The position numbers were made by a program, and so were the translations under genes. From NCBI RefSeq assembly GCF_035956715.1, contig NZ_CP108381.1:2976001-3040000 (forward strand): a DNA stretch of 64,000 bases, read 5' to 3'. Shown piece by piece: positions 34,544-43,802 of this stretch. The DNA is from Nocardia sp. NBC_01329. Lineage in GTDB: Bacteria; Actinomycetota; Actinomycetes; Mycobacteriales; Mycobacteriaceae. The notes under the pieces are model-generated. The model ran no database searches. It worked only from the letters and a program-made list of their open reading frames with translations, and was not told the DNA's origin. How positions within the stretch are numbered: position 1 is the first letter of the stretch; each line of letters begins with the position of its first letter.

Positions 34544-35773
34544 ATGAGGTTCTCGCCCACATCCCAACCAGCCTGGCTGCTCTCCTTGGCCCTTGCGGCG
34601 TTCGCAGTGCAAACAGACGACTACATCATCATCGGCGTTCTGCCCGCGATCTCGGAAACGGTCCAGCTGCCCGAGGCCACCACCGGTCAACTGGTCACGG
34701 TGTATTCACTGACCTACGCGCTCGCAGCCCCGATATGGGCGCTTCTGCCACTCCGCATCCCACGACGGCGCGCACTGTGCGGAACGCTCACCGTCTTCGG
34801 CGCCGCGAACTTCGCAGTCCTGCTGGTCGACAGCTACGACGCTCTCCTGGTGCTACGCGTTGTCGCCGCTCTGGCCGCCGCCCTGGTTCTCCCCACCGCT
34901 CTGGCCGCGGCAAGCGCCGAGGCCCCGCCGCAGCACCAGGGCCGTTACCTGGCCACCGTGATGACCGGACTGACCGGGGCGGTGCTACTCGGTGTCCCGG
35001 CCGGGACGTGGATCGGAGCCATCCTCGACTGGCGGGCCACATTCGTATTCGCCGGCTTCCTCGGCATCGCCGCACTCCTTTTGCTGGCGCGCACCCTTCC
35101 GCAGGAGGAAGCGCACACAATCGACGAGCGCAAAACGCTTGCCGACATGGTCCGACCGCTGCTCAACGGCGCTGTCACGGCGATCCTGGTCGTCACGGCA
35201 CTGGCCGTCGCGGGCAACCTCGCCTTTCAGACCTACATCGCCCCTTTCCTCTCCGGACTCTCCGGTGTGTCGCCCATGGTGCTGGCCGCGCTGCTGGTGT
35301 GTTGTGGAATCGGCGGTCTGCTCGGCACTCGGGCATCAGGTCGCCTGATCGACAAGTACGCCCCTGGCCTGGTCTTCGCCCTCGTGAGCCTGGTGTTCTG
35401 TGCCGCAATGGTGGCCTTTGCGGTGCTCTGGATCGTCAGGCCGATCCCCGTGATGCTGACCGCCGTGCTACTCACCATCTGGTCGGCAGCCGCATGGGCA
35501 GTACCCCCGAGCATCCAATCCATGATGCTCGCCCGCACAGGCACCGAAGCGGCGTCCCAAGCGATGGCCGTGCACAGCAGTTCCGTCTACATCGGCGCGG
35601 CACTCGGAGGTCTGGTCGGAGGCGGAGCCTACTCGGTCGGTCTGGGGCTCGTCCCGGCCGCCGCCGCCGGTCTGGCGTTACTAGCGCTCGCGATCATGCT
35701 GCCGGCCATGCGGAGCCGTATTGCAGGACCAGCCGAGCAGTCAGATGGAGGTGGCGGGCTTCGCCGCACGTAG
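34544..35773 (+). CDS. MFS transporter, DHA1 drug-efflux type
   Basis: A 409-residue protein with 12 hydrophobic segments. The first helix carries AVQTDDYIIIGVLPAIS, with the Asp pair typical of DHA1 proteins, followed by LPLRIPRRRALCGTL after helix 2 and a motif-C-like GLTGAVLLGVPAGTWIG in helix 5. Related proteins export hydrophobic drugs, arabinose-like sugars or amino-acid derivatives. It is controlled in all likelihood by the divergent TetR gene. No downstream partner: the next gene has its own ribosome site 97 bases on. Confidence 0.88.
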   Translation: MRFSPTSQPAWLLSLALAAFAVQTDDYIIIGVLPAISETVQLPEATTGQLVTVYSLTYALAAPIWALLPLRIPRRRALCGTLTVFGAANFAVLLVDSYDALLVLRVVAALAAALVLPTALAAASAEAPPQHQGRYLATVMTGLTGAVLLGVPAGTWIGAILDWRATFVFAGFLGIAALLLLARTLPQEEAHTIDERKTLADMVRPLLNGAVTAILVVTALAVAGNLAFQTYIAPFLSGLSGVSPMVLAALLVCCGIGGLLGTRASGRLIDKYAPGLVFALVSLVFCAAMVAFAVLWIVRPIPVMLTAVLLTIWSAAAWAVPPSIQSMMLARTGTEAASQAMAVHSSSVYIGAALGGLVGGGAYSVGLGLVPAAAAGLALLALAIMLPAMRSRIAGPAEQSDGGGGLRRT

Positions 35774-35869
35774 CGAAAACAGGTACCCCGAGGGTCATTG
35801 GACCGTCGCGTAGCGGCCCCGGACCGCACACCCTGGAGAAATCTACCGACACACCGAGCGGAGGTCTCC

Positions 35870-36325
35870 ATGAATCCATCCGATACGGACGAAACAGGCA
35901 GCACGGCCTGCGATGCCTCGCCGACCGTGAAAGACAGGTTGATGATCCGCCGGTGCGCACGATGCGACAAGCTGTTCGCGCCGCTGACCGTCGACTGCTC
36001 GTCGTGCGCGTGCAGCAGCCTCGAATGGGTGCCGTCCGCCGGCACCGGTTCGATCCAGTCGTGGCGGGTGGTGGACCGCGCCGTGATCAGCGGACGCGGC
36101 ACGACGAGGCCGTTGACCATCGCAATCGTCGAACTCGACGAAGGGCCGTGGGTCTATACCTCGATCGAGGGCCGCGTCCCGCCGACGGGGAGCAGCCCGG
36201 TCCGGGTGCGCTTCCAGCCCCGCCCCCGCGATGACAGATTTCCGGTTTTCTCGGTCAACGCCGATCCCGACGAAACCGGCAGTGGTGCCGATGACCAGCC
36301 AGAGGATGAACACGTCTTCACCTGA
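35870..36325 (+). CDS. Zn-ribbon / OB-fold DUF35-type protein
   Basis: A 151-residue protein. CARCDKLFAPLTVDC followed by SSCACS gives a four-cysteine rubredoxin-like zinc ribbon (about 30-50). The following beta-rich part (IQSWRVVDRAV, RPLTIAIVELDEGPWVYTSI, VRVRFQP) is the OB-fold of DUF35 proteins. Such proteins normally assist thiolases or hot-dog hydratases in acyl-CoA metabolism. GGAGG lies 5 bases before ATG 35870. Here it stands away from any thiolase (nearest at 39924), so the partner is unknown. Confidence 0.85.
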   Translation: MNPSDTDETGSTACDASPTVKDRLMIRRCARCDKLFAPLTVDCSSCACSSLEWVPSAGTGSIQSWRVVDRAVISGRGTTRPLTIAIVELDEGPWVYTSIEGRVPPTGSSPVRVRFQPRPRDDRFPVFSVNADPDETGSGADDQPEDEHVFT

Positions 36326-36344
36326 CCAGCCGAAGCGGCCGTGC

Positions 36345-39300
36345 TCAATTGCCGGGTGGTCCCGCAGTGGGCGGTTGCCCGCGCTGTGGTTGGTTCTGCT
36401 CCACGATCCAGGCCGCGATCTGTGCCCGCGAGGTAAAGCCCAGCTTCGCGAGCACGTGTTCGACGTGCCCGCCCACGGTCCGCTGCGAAAGCACCAGCCG
36501 GGCCGCGATGGCCCGATTGGTCAAACCCTCGGCGATCAGCTCGGCAACCTGGCGTTCGCGTTTGGTCAGATCCGTCGAGGCGTGTGCGGAGGAGAACTTG
36601 GCATCGACCCGCTCGCCGAGAGCGAAGGCGATCGCGTTGTTCACATCCATCGCCCGGCCCTCTCGATACGCGGCCTCGAATGATCGATTACCGAGCTGGC
36701 GACGGGCGCTGTGCTCGAACTGTTCCGCATACACAGACAGATTGGGGAATACGAGAGGGCGACTCAACGCGTCGCTGACTGCGTCGGCCGCTCCGGCCAT
36801 GACCGCAGCACGCCGTGGTTTGTGCTGTTCGGCGACTATCCAGGCCAGTGCCTGGAGGCATGTCGCTGTCATGATGGGAGGGCCCGCCAGTTGGGTCAGC
36901 CGGAGCGCGTCTTCGAGAAGGCGCACCGCTCGATCACTATCACCCAAGCACCAAAGGGTTACTCCCATAGACCACAGCGCATACGACCGATATATCGATT
37001 CGCCGTGCGATTCGGTAATGTCCAGCGCTTTTTCGTGATAGGTGACAGCGATGTCGTTTCGACCCATCGAGTTGTGGGTCCATCCGAGAAGCCCGAACAC
37101 ATCGATCTGCAGCGTCAGTTCGATATGGTCGTCGAACGACTCGACAGCTTCTTCCAGACGTGTCCGTGCATGGTCGAGATCACCGCTGACGAATGCGTCG
37201 AACCCTTCGGCCGCGGCGACGAAGGCATAAGCCGCCGGCGCGCTCCGCGGCGCGTCGAGGGCGCGCGCCTCCTGAACTCGTGGGGCTGCCGCCACCGAGT
37301 CGCCCTGCAGCAGGGCCAGCTCGATAACGGCGTGAAGCGCTCTGGCCTGCTCCGTAACCGACTGATGCCGCGGCTGAGCCAGCGAGCGGTCGAGCCATCG
37401 TCGTCCCTCACAGAACAGACCTCGGGAGATCCAGAAAGGGTTCAGGGCGGCAGCTATTCGGAGCGCGACACCGTCCTGCTCGGACAGGCTGAACTCCAGC
37501 GCGCCGCGCAGATTCGGTAATTCCCGTCCCAGCCGTGCCACCCATTCGGGCTGGCCAGGACTGATCCACTCACGAGAACTGTCCAGCGCCAACTGGAGAT
37601 ACCAGTCCCGATGTCGTCTCCGGAAATTCGCATACAGTCCGGCGGACTCGAATTTTTCTCGCCCGAAATCCCGCACTGTATCGAGCATCCGGAATCGGAC
37701 CGCACCGTGCGCGTCCTCACGAATCAGAATCGACTTGTCCACCAGGGCGGATACGGCATCGAGAACGTCTTGCTGTACACCGTCGCCGCCGCACACTTCC
37801 TCGGCGGCATCGAGTTCGAAACTACCGGCGAATACCGTCAGACGACCCCACAGCTCTTGCTCGGCAGGGGTACACAGGTCATAGCTCCAGCCGATGCTCC
37901 ACCGCAACGTTTGCTGCCGTGTCGGAGCGCTTCGGCTGCCGCGGCTCAGCAGGGCGTACCGGTCGGTGAGGCGTTGCAGAATCTGCTCGAGTGAGAGCGT
38001 ACGCAGTCGTGCCGCCGCCAATTCGATAGCCAACGGCAGTCCGTCCAACCGAGCGCAGATCTGGCTGACGATCCCGTTGGTTTCCGCGGTGAGTTCGAAG
38101 CCCGGCAGAGCCAGGGCGGCGCGCGCGGTGAACAGGGTTACCGCATCGAACCGGGAGGCGTTCCGCAAGGACGGTGTGTGGTCCGGTTCAGGAGTTGTGA
38201 GCGGGGGGACTCTGAGTACCGATTCGCCGGCAATGCCGATCGGTTCGCGGCTGGTGGCGAGGATGCGCAGGTCAGGGCACTTCGGCAAGAGATCATGCGC
38301 CAGGTCGGCCACCGCTGCGACTACCTGCTCACAGTTGTCGATCACCAGCAGTATCTTGCGCGGGGCCAGAAACTCGTTGAGCACCTCGTAGAGCGGTCTG
38401 GCGGACTGGCGATCACGCACCTCGAGTGTGGCGGCGACAAGGTCGGCCACCAATGCCGGATCGCGCAGTTCGCCGAGCTCGACCAGCCATACCCCGTCAG
38501 GAAACACTCGCTGCATCGTTGCCGCGGCGCGGAGTGCGAGCCGTGTCTTGCCGACCCCGCCGACGCCTGTCAACGTCACGAGGCGAGTCGTCTTCAGTGC
38601 GCTCCGGACCTCGGACAATTCCGTACGGCGTCCCACGAAGTTCGTCATTTCTATCGAGAGGTTCCCCCTGCTCGACGTAACCTTCGGTTCGCTCTCGGCC
38701 CCGGCGGCGACCCGAGCAGCGGGCGTCACGGACTGTCTTTCACTTTCTCCTCCGGTCCGCACCATGATCCTGTCGACGGGCAGGTTGTGGCTGCGCTGAA
38801 TCCGCCGGAGCTCGTCTTCCAGTGTTTCCGCTGAAGGTCGCGCTCGCGGGTCACGCGACATCGTCGTCTCGACGACCGCGCAGACGTCGTCCGGGATACC
38901 GCTCTCCCGCAGATCCGGAACCGGCTGCGAGGTGACCCGGAGGAATTGAGCCACCACCTGTTCACCGCTGCGGCGCTCGAAGGCAGCGTGCCCGGTCAGC
39001 GCACAGAAGAGCGTGGCGCCGAGGCCGTACACATCTGCGGCTGGGGTGGGTGGGTCACCACTCAATACCTCGGGGGCGACGAATGCGGGAGATCCCGTCA
39101 CAGTCCCGGTAGCGGTTCGGAAACCGCCGGCGAAATGCGCGATGCCGAAGTCCGTCAACGCCGGCTCGCCATAATCGGTGAACAGTGTGTTCGCCGGCTT
39201 GACGTCACGATGCACGATTCCGGCCTGGTGCGCGGTCTCGAGCGCCGCCGCCAACTTCACCCCTATCCGCAGCACCTCCTCGACCGAGAGGGGGCCGTCT

Positions 39301-39650
39301 CTGCGGATCCGGGCGTCGAGGGATCCCTGCGCGTGATATTGCATCACCAGGTAGGGAAACCCGGACGCCGTCTGCCCGGTCTGCAGTACCCCCACGATAT
39401 TCGGATGCCCGGTGAGCCTGCCCATCGCACGCTGTTCCCGGAGAAATCTCGCCCGATTGTCGCGATCGAACTCCTCCGACAGCGTTTTCACCGCTACCGT
39501 GCGGTCCAAACCGACCTGAGTACAGCGATAAACTACGGCGAACCCGCCCCGCCCGATCACCTCTGCGTTCTCGAACCCCGCGTCGCGCAGTTCCGCCGAC
39601 AGGTCGGGCCCTCCGTCACGCTGTGTATCGAACGGGTCCTTGTCGACCAT
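36345..39650 (-). CDS. pknK: Serine/threonine kinase with AAA-ATPase and LuxR domains (PknK-like)
   Basis: A 1101-residue regulator close in length and layout to M. tuberculosis PknK. Kinase domain about 25-290: glycine loop GRGGFAVVY (33-41), Lys55, HRDVKPAN (147-154) and DFG (167-169). A STAND/AAA domain follows, with FVGRRTEL (about 338-345), Walker A GVGGVGKT (362-369) and Walker B LLVIDNCEQ. TPR-like helices then lead to a LuxR helix-turn-helix at about 1040-1090 (LTNRAIAARLVLSQRTVGGHVEHVL). It probably links phosphorylation to transcription. Targets are not visible; both neighbours are convergent or independent. Confidence 0.93.
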   Translation of the reverse strand: MVDKDPFDTQRDGGPDLSAELRDAGFENAEVIGRGGFAVVYRCTQVGLDRTVAVKTLSEEFDRDNRARFLREQRAMGRLTGHPNIVGVLQTGQTASGFPYLVMQYHAQGSLDARIRRDGPLSVEEVLRIGVKLAAALETAHQAGIVHRDVKPANTLFTDYGEPALTDFGIAHFAGGFRTATGTVTGSPAFVAPEVLSGDPPTPAADVYGLGATLFCALTGHAAFERRSGEQVVAQFLRVTSQPVPDLRESGIPDDVCAVVETTMSRDPRARPSAETLEDELRRIQRSHNLPVDRIMVRTGGESERQSVTPAARVAAGAESEPKVTSSRGNLSIEMTNFVGRRTELSEVRSALKTTRLVTLTGVGGVGKTRLALRAAATMQRVFPDGVWLVELGELRDPALVADLVAATLEVRDRQSARPLYEVLNEFLAPRKILLVIDNCEQVVAAVADLAHDLLPKCPDLRILATSREPIGIAGESVLRVPPLTTPEPDHTPSLRNASRFDAVTLFTARAALALPGFELTAETNGIVSQICARLDGLPLAIELAAARLRTLSLEQILQRLTDRYALLSRGSRSAPTRQQTLRWSIGWSYDLCTPAEQELWGRLTVFAGSFELDAAEEVCGGDGVQQDVLDAVSALVDKSILIREDAHGAVRFRMLDTVRDFGREKFESAGLYANFRRRHRDWYLQLALDSSREWISPGQPEWVARLGRELPNLRGALEFSLSEQDGVALRIAAALNPFWISRGLFCEGRRWLDRSLAQPRHQSVTEQARALHAVIELALLQGDSVAAAPRVQEARALDAPRSAPAAYAFVAAAEGFDAFVSGDLDHARTRLEEAVESFDDHIELTLQIDVFGLLGWTHNSMGRNDIAVTYHEKALDITESHGESIYRSYALWSMGVTLWCLGDSDRAVRLLEDALRLTQLAGPPIMTATCLQALAWIVAEQHKPRRAAVMAGAADAVSDALSRPLVFPNLSVYAEQFEHSARRQLGNRSFEAAYREGRAMDVNNAIAFALGERVDAKFSSAHASTDLTKRERQVAELIAEGLTNRAIAARLVLSQRTVGGHVEHVLAKLGFTSRAQIAAWIVEQNQPQRGQPPTAGPPGN

Positions 39651-39923
39651 TCTCTCACCTGCGATTGCATCGCCCCGGGATAGCGGTGATCGCTCGGACA
39701 GATCCCCGCGATGCTTCGTTACTCGGCATCAACGACCGAATTCAGGATATCACCCGCACAAATCCGGCTGTCCGAACCGATTGCCGATTTCCCTCGTTCT
39801 CGCAGGTCGTCACGTCGAGCAGGTGCGACGAGCCACTCTCACCGCGACACGGCCGTCTTCAGTACCCGATGCCCGGTCATGATCGAGTGGTATCCGATCA
39901 TGACCGGCATCGACCGCGCCTCC

Positions 39924-41069
39924 TTATTCGACGAGCTCGAATATGGTCGCGTTGGCCTGTCCGCCACCTTCACACATCGTCTGGAGTCCATAGCGGATTC
40001 CGCGATCCTTCATGTGATGAATCAAGGTTGTGCCGATGCGTGCGCCCGATCCTCCGAGCGGATGTCCCAGGGCGATCGCGCCACCGAGTGGATTGAGTGC
40101 TTCCTCCGGTGCCCCGTACTCGCTCTGCCAAGCAAGGGTCACCGAGGCGAACGCTTCGTTCACCTCGAACGCACCGATATCGCCGATTCCCAGGTTCGCC
40201 CTTGTCAGCGCCTTGGCAGTCGCGGGTATCGGACCCGTGAGCATGATGTTCGGCTCGCTCCCGACCACCACGGCTGTATGAATCCGCACGAGCGGACTCC
40301 AACCATACTTTTTCGCGACTTCGGAAGTCGTAACCAGCAGCGCAGCTGCACCGTCGCTGATCTGGGAGCTGTTGCCGGCGCTCACGACACCGCCCTCGAG
40401 GAACGGGGTGCGCAGCCCCGCCAGTGTCTCGGCCGAGCAATCCGGTCGCACCCCTTCATCAGCACGCACCACACCGTCCGGCGTCTCGATCTCGGCGATC
40501 TGGGAGTCGAAGGCCCCGTCGGCCACGGCTGCCGCGGCGCGATGGTGAGACCGCTCCGAGTAGGCGTCGAGTCGACCGCGATCGAGCGACCACTCGCGGG
40601 CGATCTGCTCTGCCCCGAGGCCCTGATTCGGCATGGTGTTCCCATATCGCTTCGCATACAGGTCGCCGAGCGGGGACTGGGTGCCGGCAGCCGAGCCCAT
40701 CGGGATTCGCGACATCGACTCGACTCCCCCGGCGACGGCCACGTCGTAGTGGCCGGCGATGACTCCCGCGGCCGCGAAGTGGATCGCCTGCTGCGACGAG
40801 CCGCACTGGCGGTCGACCGTTGTGCCCGGCACCGACTCCGGCCAGCCCGCCGACAACAGCGAGGTGCGTGCGATATCGAATGTCTGTTCACCGACCTGGC
40901 TGACACAGCCCCAGATCACGTCATCGACCACCGCGGGATCCAGTGACGCGCGCTCGGCGAGTGCCGCGAGCACCCGCGCGGACAAATCCGCAGAGTGCAC
41001 TTTTGAGAGCACTCCCCCGCGTTTACCGATGGGGGACCGGACGGCCGCCACGATCACAGCGTCTCGCAT
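39924..41069 (-). CDS. Thiolase (acetyl-CoA acyltransferase)
   Basis: A 381-residue thiolase: nucleophile Cys89 in DRQCGSSQQ, the His motif GHPLGGSGARIG, and the second Cys in TMCEGGGQANA near 371. NEAFASVTLAW is the third signature. It cleaves 3-ketoacyl-CoA or forms acetoacetyl-CoA. It is the last gene of the long minus-strand operon beginning at the CoA transferase (49330), after the cyclase, with an 87-base gap carrying no operator, so it is read as part of the catabolic regulon. Confidence 0.93.
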   Translation of the reverse strand: MRDAVIVAAVRSPIGKRGGVLSKVHSADLSARVLAALAERASLDPAVVDDVIWGCVSQVGEQTFDIARTSLLSAGWPESVPGTTVDRQCGSSQQAIHFAAAGVIAGHYDVAVAGGVESMSRIPMGSAAGTQSPLGDLYAKRYGNTMPNQGLGAEQIAREWSLDRGRLDAYSERSHHRAAAAVADGAFDSQIAEIETPDGVVRADEGVRPDCSAETLAGLRTPFLEGGVVSAGNSSQISDGAAALLVTTSEVAKKYGWSPLVRIHTAVVVGSEPNIMLTGPIPATAKALTRANLGIGDIGAFEVNEAFASVTLAWQSEYGAPEEALNPLGGAIALGHPLGGSGARIGTTLIHHMKDRGIRYGLQTMCEGGGQANATIFELVE

Positions 41070-41156
41070 AACATCTCCTTCAATGTGCTCGGTCGGTCGA
41101 CTCTTGTGTTCGACCCTTTGTTTCGATCTGTGTCGCGGCGACGGCCCGCACCGAGC

Positions 41157-42098
41157 TCACGCTTTCCGATACGGAAACACCCACGGACGCAATGGCGATC
41201 CTGTCGCTCCACGTAGTCGCAGGCAGGCGGCGAAGAACCCGAACTCATAGATCTTCGCCGCGGCGAGCTCTTCCAGGTTGAGCACCTCGATCAGGGGCGC
41301 ACCCGCCTCCGCGAGAAGATAGGTGTGAACCGGCGTGTAGTTGTCCGGATCGCTCGACGGCCCCTGCTCGACACACATCGTGTCGGAGCCGACGATCATC
41401 GCCCCCTTCTCGGCGAGGTGGACCGCCGCCGGGAGGGTCAGCCCGGGCGGGTTGTCACCCCATTTCACGGCGTCCGGCCACTCCCGCATCCGGCCCGTTC
41501 TGACCAGAACGACGTCACCGGGCCGCACCTCCAGGCCCGCGCCGGCCAGACATTCCTCGACATCATCGGGCGAGATCCCGTAACCATCCGGAAGCATGTC
41601 GACGCCACGCAGGCCGGCGAAGTCGAGCAGAATTCCGCGGGCCACGATAGGCGGCATCTTGTCGGCCCCCGAGACTCCCCAATGCCGGCTGCCCAAATGC
41701 TCCTGTTCGGTGAAATTGTTGTAGATACGCCCGTTGTAGCCGTAGTGGTTGAGGGTGTCGATGTGGGTGCCGGTGTGCGTGTACATCATCATCGCGTCGC
41801 CGGAGTAACTGATGTACTCCGTCATCTCTCGCGAAATGGTCGGCAGGCCCTCGATGGTATTGCCGTGTGGCGTGTGCGTCATCCAGATCTGATACGGCGG
41901 GTCACCGATCATCTGCCACGACGGCATACCGATGAAGTAATCCACGGACAGATCGAACATCTGAGTGGCATCGATATTGCTGACAACGGCAGCCCGGGAT
42001 TCCGGAGTCATCAGATTGAGCCTGCCGATCTGGTCATCGGGCCCGTAAGGACTCGTGGCCACTTCACGACCGCCGCCGGAAATAGGGTTTTCAGCCAT
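41157..42098 (-). CDS. Cyclase family (kynurenine formamidase-like) metal hydrolase
   Basis: A 313-residue member of the cyclase superfamily (PF04199). The metal motif HTGTHIDTLNHYGY (about 111-124) is the HxGTHxD signature. The family hydrolyses formamides, isatin and some lactones. ATG 42098 has AAAGGAG 8 bases upstream, and a longer frame to 42182 lacks one. It lies 80 bases after the amidase, so two C-N or C-O bond hydrolases stand together in this operon, which may open a ring or remove an amide from the growth substrate. Confidence 0.9.
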   Translation of the reverse strand: MAENPISGGGREVATSPYGPDDQIGRLNLMTPESRAAVVSNIDATQMFDLSVDYFIGMPSWQMIGDPPYQIWMTHTPHGNTIEGLPTISREMTEYISYSGDAMMMYTHTGTHIDTLNHYGYNGRIYNNFTEQEHLGSRHWGVSGADKMPPIVARGILLDFAGLRGVDMLPDGYGISPDDVEECLAGAGLEVRPGDVVLVRTGRMREWPDAVKWGDNPPGLTLPAAVHLAEKGAMIVGSDTMCVEQGPSSDPDNYTPVHTYLLAEAGAPLIEVLNLEELAAAKIYEFGFFAACLRLRGATGSPLRPWVFPYRKA

Positions 42099-42178
42099 GT
42101 CATAAACTCCTTTGTTCGACACTGCTGGACGAGTTGCCGTCGCCCTATCGGGCTGCGGCAATGTTTTTCGAAAGTCGC

Positions 42179-43789
42179 TCAACCGTCCTGCTCGGCCGGA
42201 ACCGCCAGGTGGAAGCTCGTTGTTCGCTGATAGGCATCGGCGACGCGTAGGACCGTGCTCTCATCGAACGCCCGGCCGATGATCTGCATCGAGACGGGCA
42301 TGCCGGCCCGGTCGAGTCCGACCGGAACGGCGCACGACGGGAGTCCGATGAGGCTCCATTGCGACATGAACGATGCACTCGACCAGCGATCCATCATCGT
42401 GGGGTCGGTTTCGTCGAGTAGCCGCGCCCCGGTCGGCATGGTCGGCAAGATCAGCACGTCGCAGTCCCGCATTGCCTCGAACACCTCGCGCCGGAACACC
42501 GTCGCGATCTTCTTGGCCTGGACATAGTCCGCGGCGGTGAAGAGAGCGCCACGAGCGAGCAGCCCCCTCAGGTATATCCCGTAGTCGGCCCACCGAGCGA
42601 CCAAACTGTCCCGGTGATAGGCCAACCCCTCGCTGAGAAGCACGAGCGTGCTCGCAAGTTTCGCCAGGTCGGCGCTGGGTAGGGATACCTCCCTGACGGT
42701 CGCGCCGGCCTCTCGCAAGCCGGAGATCGCAGCGATCACCCCGAGCCGGACCGGGTCGGAGACGTTTCCCTCACTGAAGAAATAGTCCTTGGGCCAGCCG
42801 ATCCGCAGATCCCGCACAGTACCGTCCATCGCGTCCAGATACTGCGGCACCGGCTGCCGACTCGACTCAGGGTCGCTCGGGTCGTAGCCGGCCATCGCCT
42901 GCAGCAGCAGGGCGCAGTCCCGCGCGGACCTCGCGAGGGGACCGACTGTATCCAGCGACCCGGAGAGCGGTACGACTCCGCTCTTCGACACGCGCCCGGA
43001 GCTCACTTTGAGACCCGTTACGCCGTTCAGCGCGGCAGGGTGCCGGAGGGAACCCGACGTGTCCGTACCTACTCCCCCGAGAGCCATGCCGGACGCGACG
43101 GCGACGGCCAGGCCGGAACTCGACCCCCCGGCGTAACGATCGGTCGACCACGCGTTGCGCGGCATCGGAAAACCCTTGGCAGGGTCGTTCGGCCCGAGAG
43201 CGAACTCGTTGGTCGTCGTCTTACCGATGACGATCGCTCCGGCCTTCCTCAGCCGTGCCACGACCGTCGCGTCGCGGTCGCCCTGCCAGTGCGGTGGCGG
43301 GACGAGGCTATTCGCCAGGGTAGGGCCTTCGACCGTCGCGATGACGTCTTTTACGTTGAGCGGAATCCCGTGCAGCGGGCCGCGGTCCAGGCCCGCGGCC
43401 AGCTCCCGATCCGCCCGCTCCGCGGCCTCGAACGCCGTCTCCCGAAAGGTGCGGACGTATGCCCCCAGCACCTCGTTACGGAGATCGATGCGCGCGAATA
43501 CGGCCGTCAGCAGTTCCGATGCCGAGATCGTTCCATCGCGCAGCGATGCGGCAGCCGCCTCGATCGTGGTCGCGGTACCCGGTGGGCACGGCACCTCGGA
43601 CGCCCCTGCGGGGTACGTCTTCGGTATAGATGTATCGCGCGGTACGCCGTCGGTCACCGTGCGGTGCATCTGATCGACCTGATCCCGCAGCAGGGGGTAG
43701 TCGGCTGCGAGGGATGCCAATTCACCGGCATCCGTTATCAAGCCGACGAGATCCAATAGCGCCCGTACACGCTGTTCATCCGGTGTCAT
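42179..43789 (-). CDS. Amidase (amidase-signature family)
   Basis: A 536-residue amidase-signature enzyme. The catalytic triad is visible as Lys147 (LNVKDVI), the cis-serine in GGSSSG (about 221-226) and the nucleophile Ser247 in TDTSGSLRHPA. An N-terminal extension of about 70 residues precedes the core. ATG 43789 is 13 bases after the acyl-CoA dehydrogenase stop, with AGGT upstream; the frame open to 43846 overlaps that gene. It hydrolyses amides; the substrate is unknown but probably belongs to the same pathway. Confidence 0.92.
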   Translation of the reverse strand: MTPDEQRVRALLDLVGLITDAGELASLAADYPLLRDQVDQMHRTVTDGVPRDTSIPKTYPAGASEVPCPPGTATTIEAAAASLRDGTISASELLTAVFARIDLRNEVLGAYVRTFRETAFEAAERADRELAAGLDRGPLHGIPLNVKDVIATVEGPTLANSLVPPPHWQGDRDATVVARLRKAGAIVIGKTTTNEFALGPNDPAKGFPMPRNAWSTDRYAGGSSSGLAVAVASGMALGGVGTDTSGSLRHPAALNGVTGLKVSSGRVSKSGVVPLSGSLDTVGPLARSARDCALLLQAMAGYDPSDPESSRQPVPQYLDAMDGTVRDLRIGWPKDYFFSEGNVSDPVRLGVIAAISGLREAGATVREVSLPSADLAKLASTLVLLSEGLAYHRDSLVARWADYGIYLRGLLARGALFTAADYVQAKKIATVFRREVFEAMRDCDVLILPTMPTGARLLDETDPTMMDRWSSASFMSQWSLIGLPSCAVPVGLDRAGMPVSMQIIGRAFDESTVLRVADAYQRTTSFHLAVPAEQDG

Positions 43790-43802
43790 CGCGTACCTGG
43801 CA

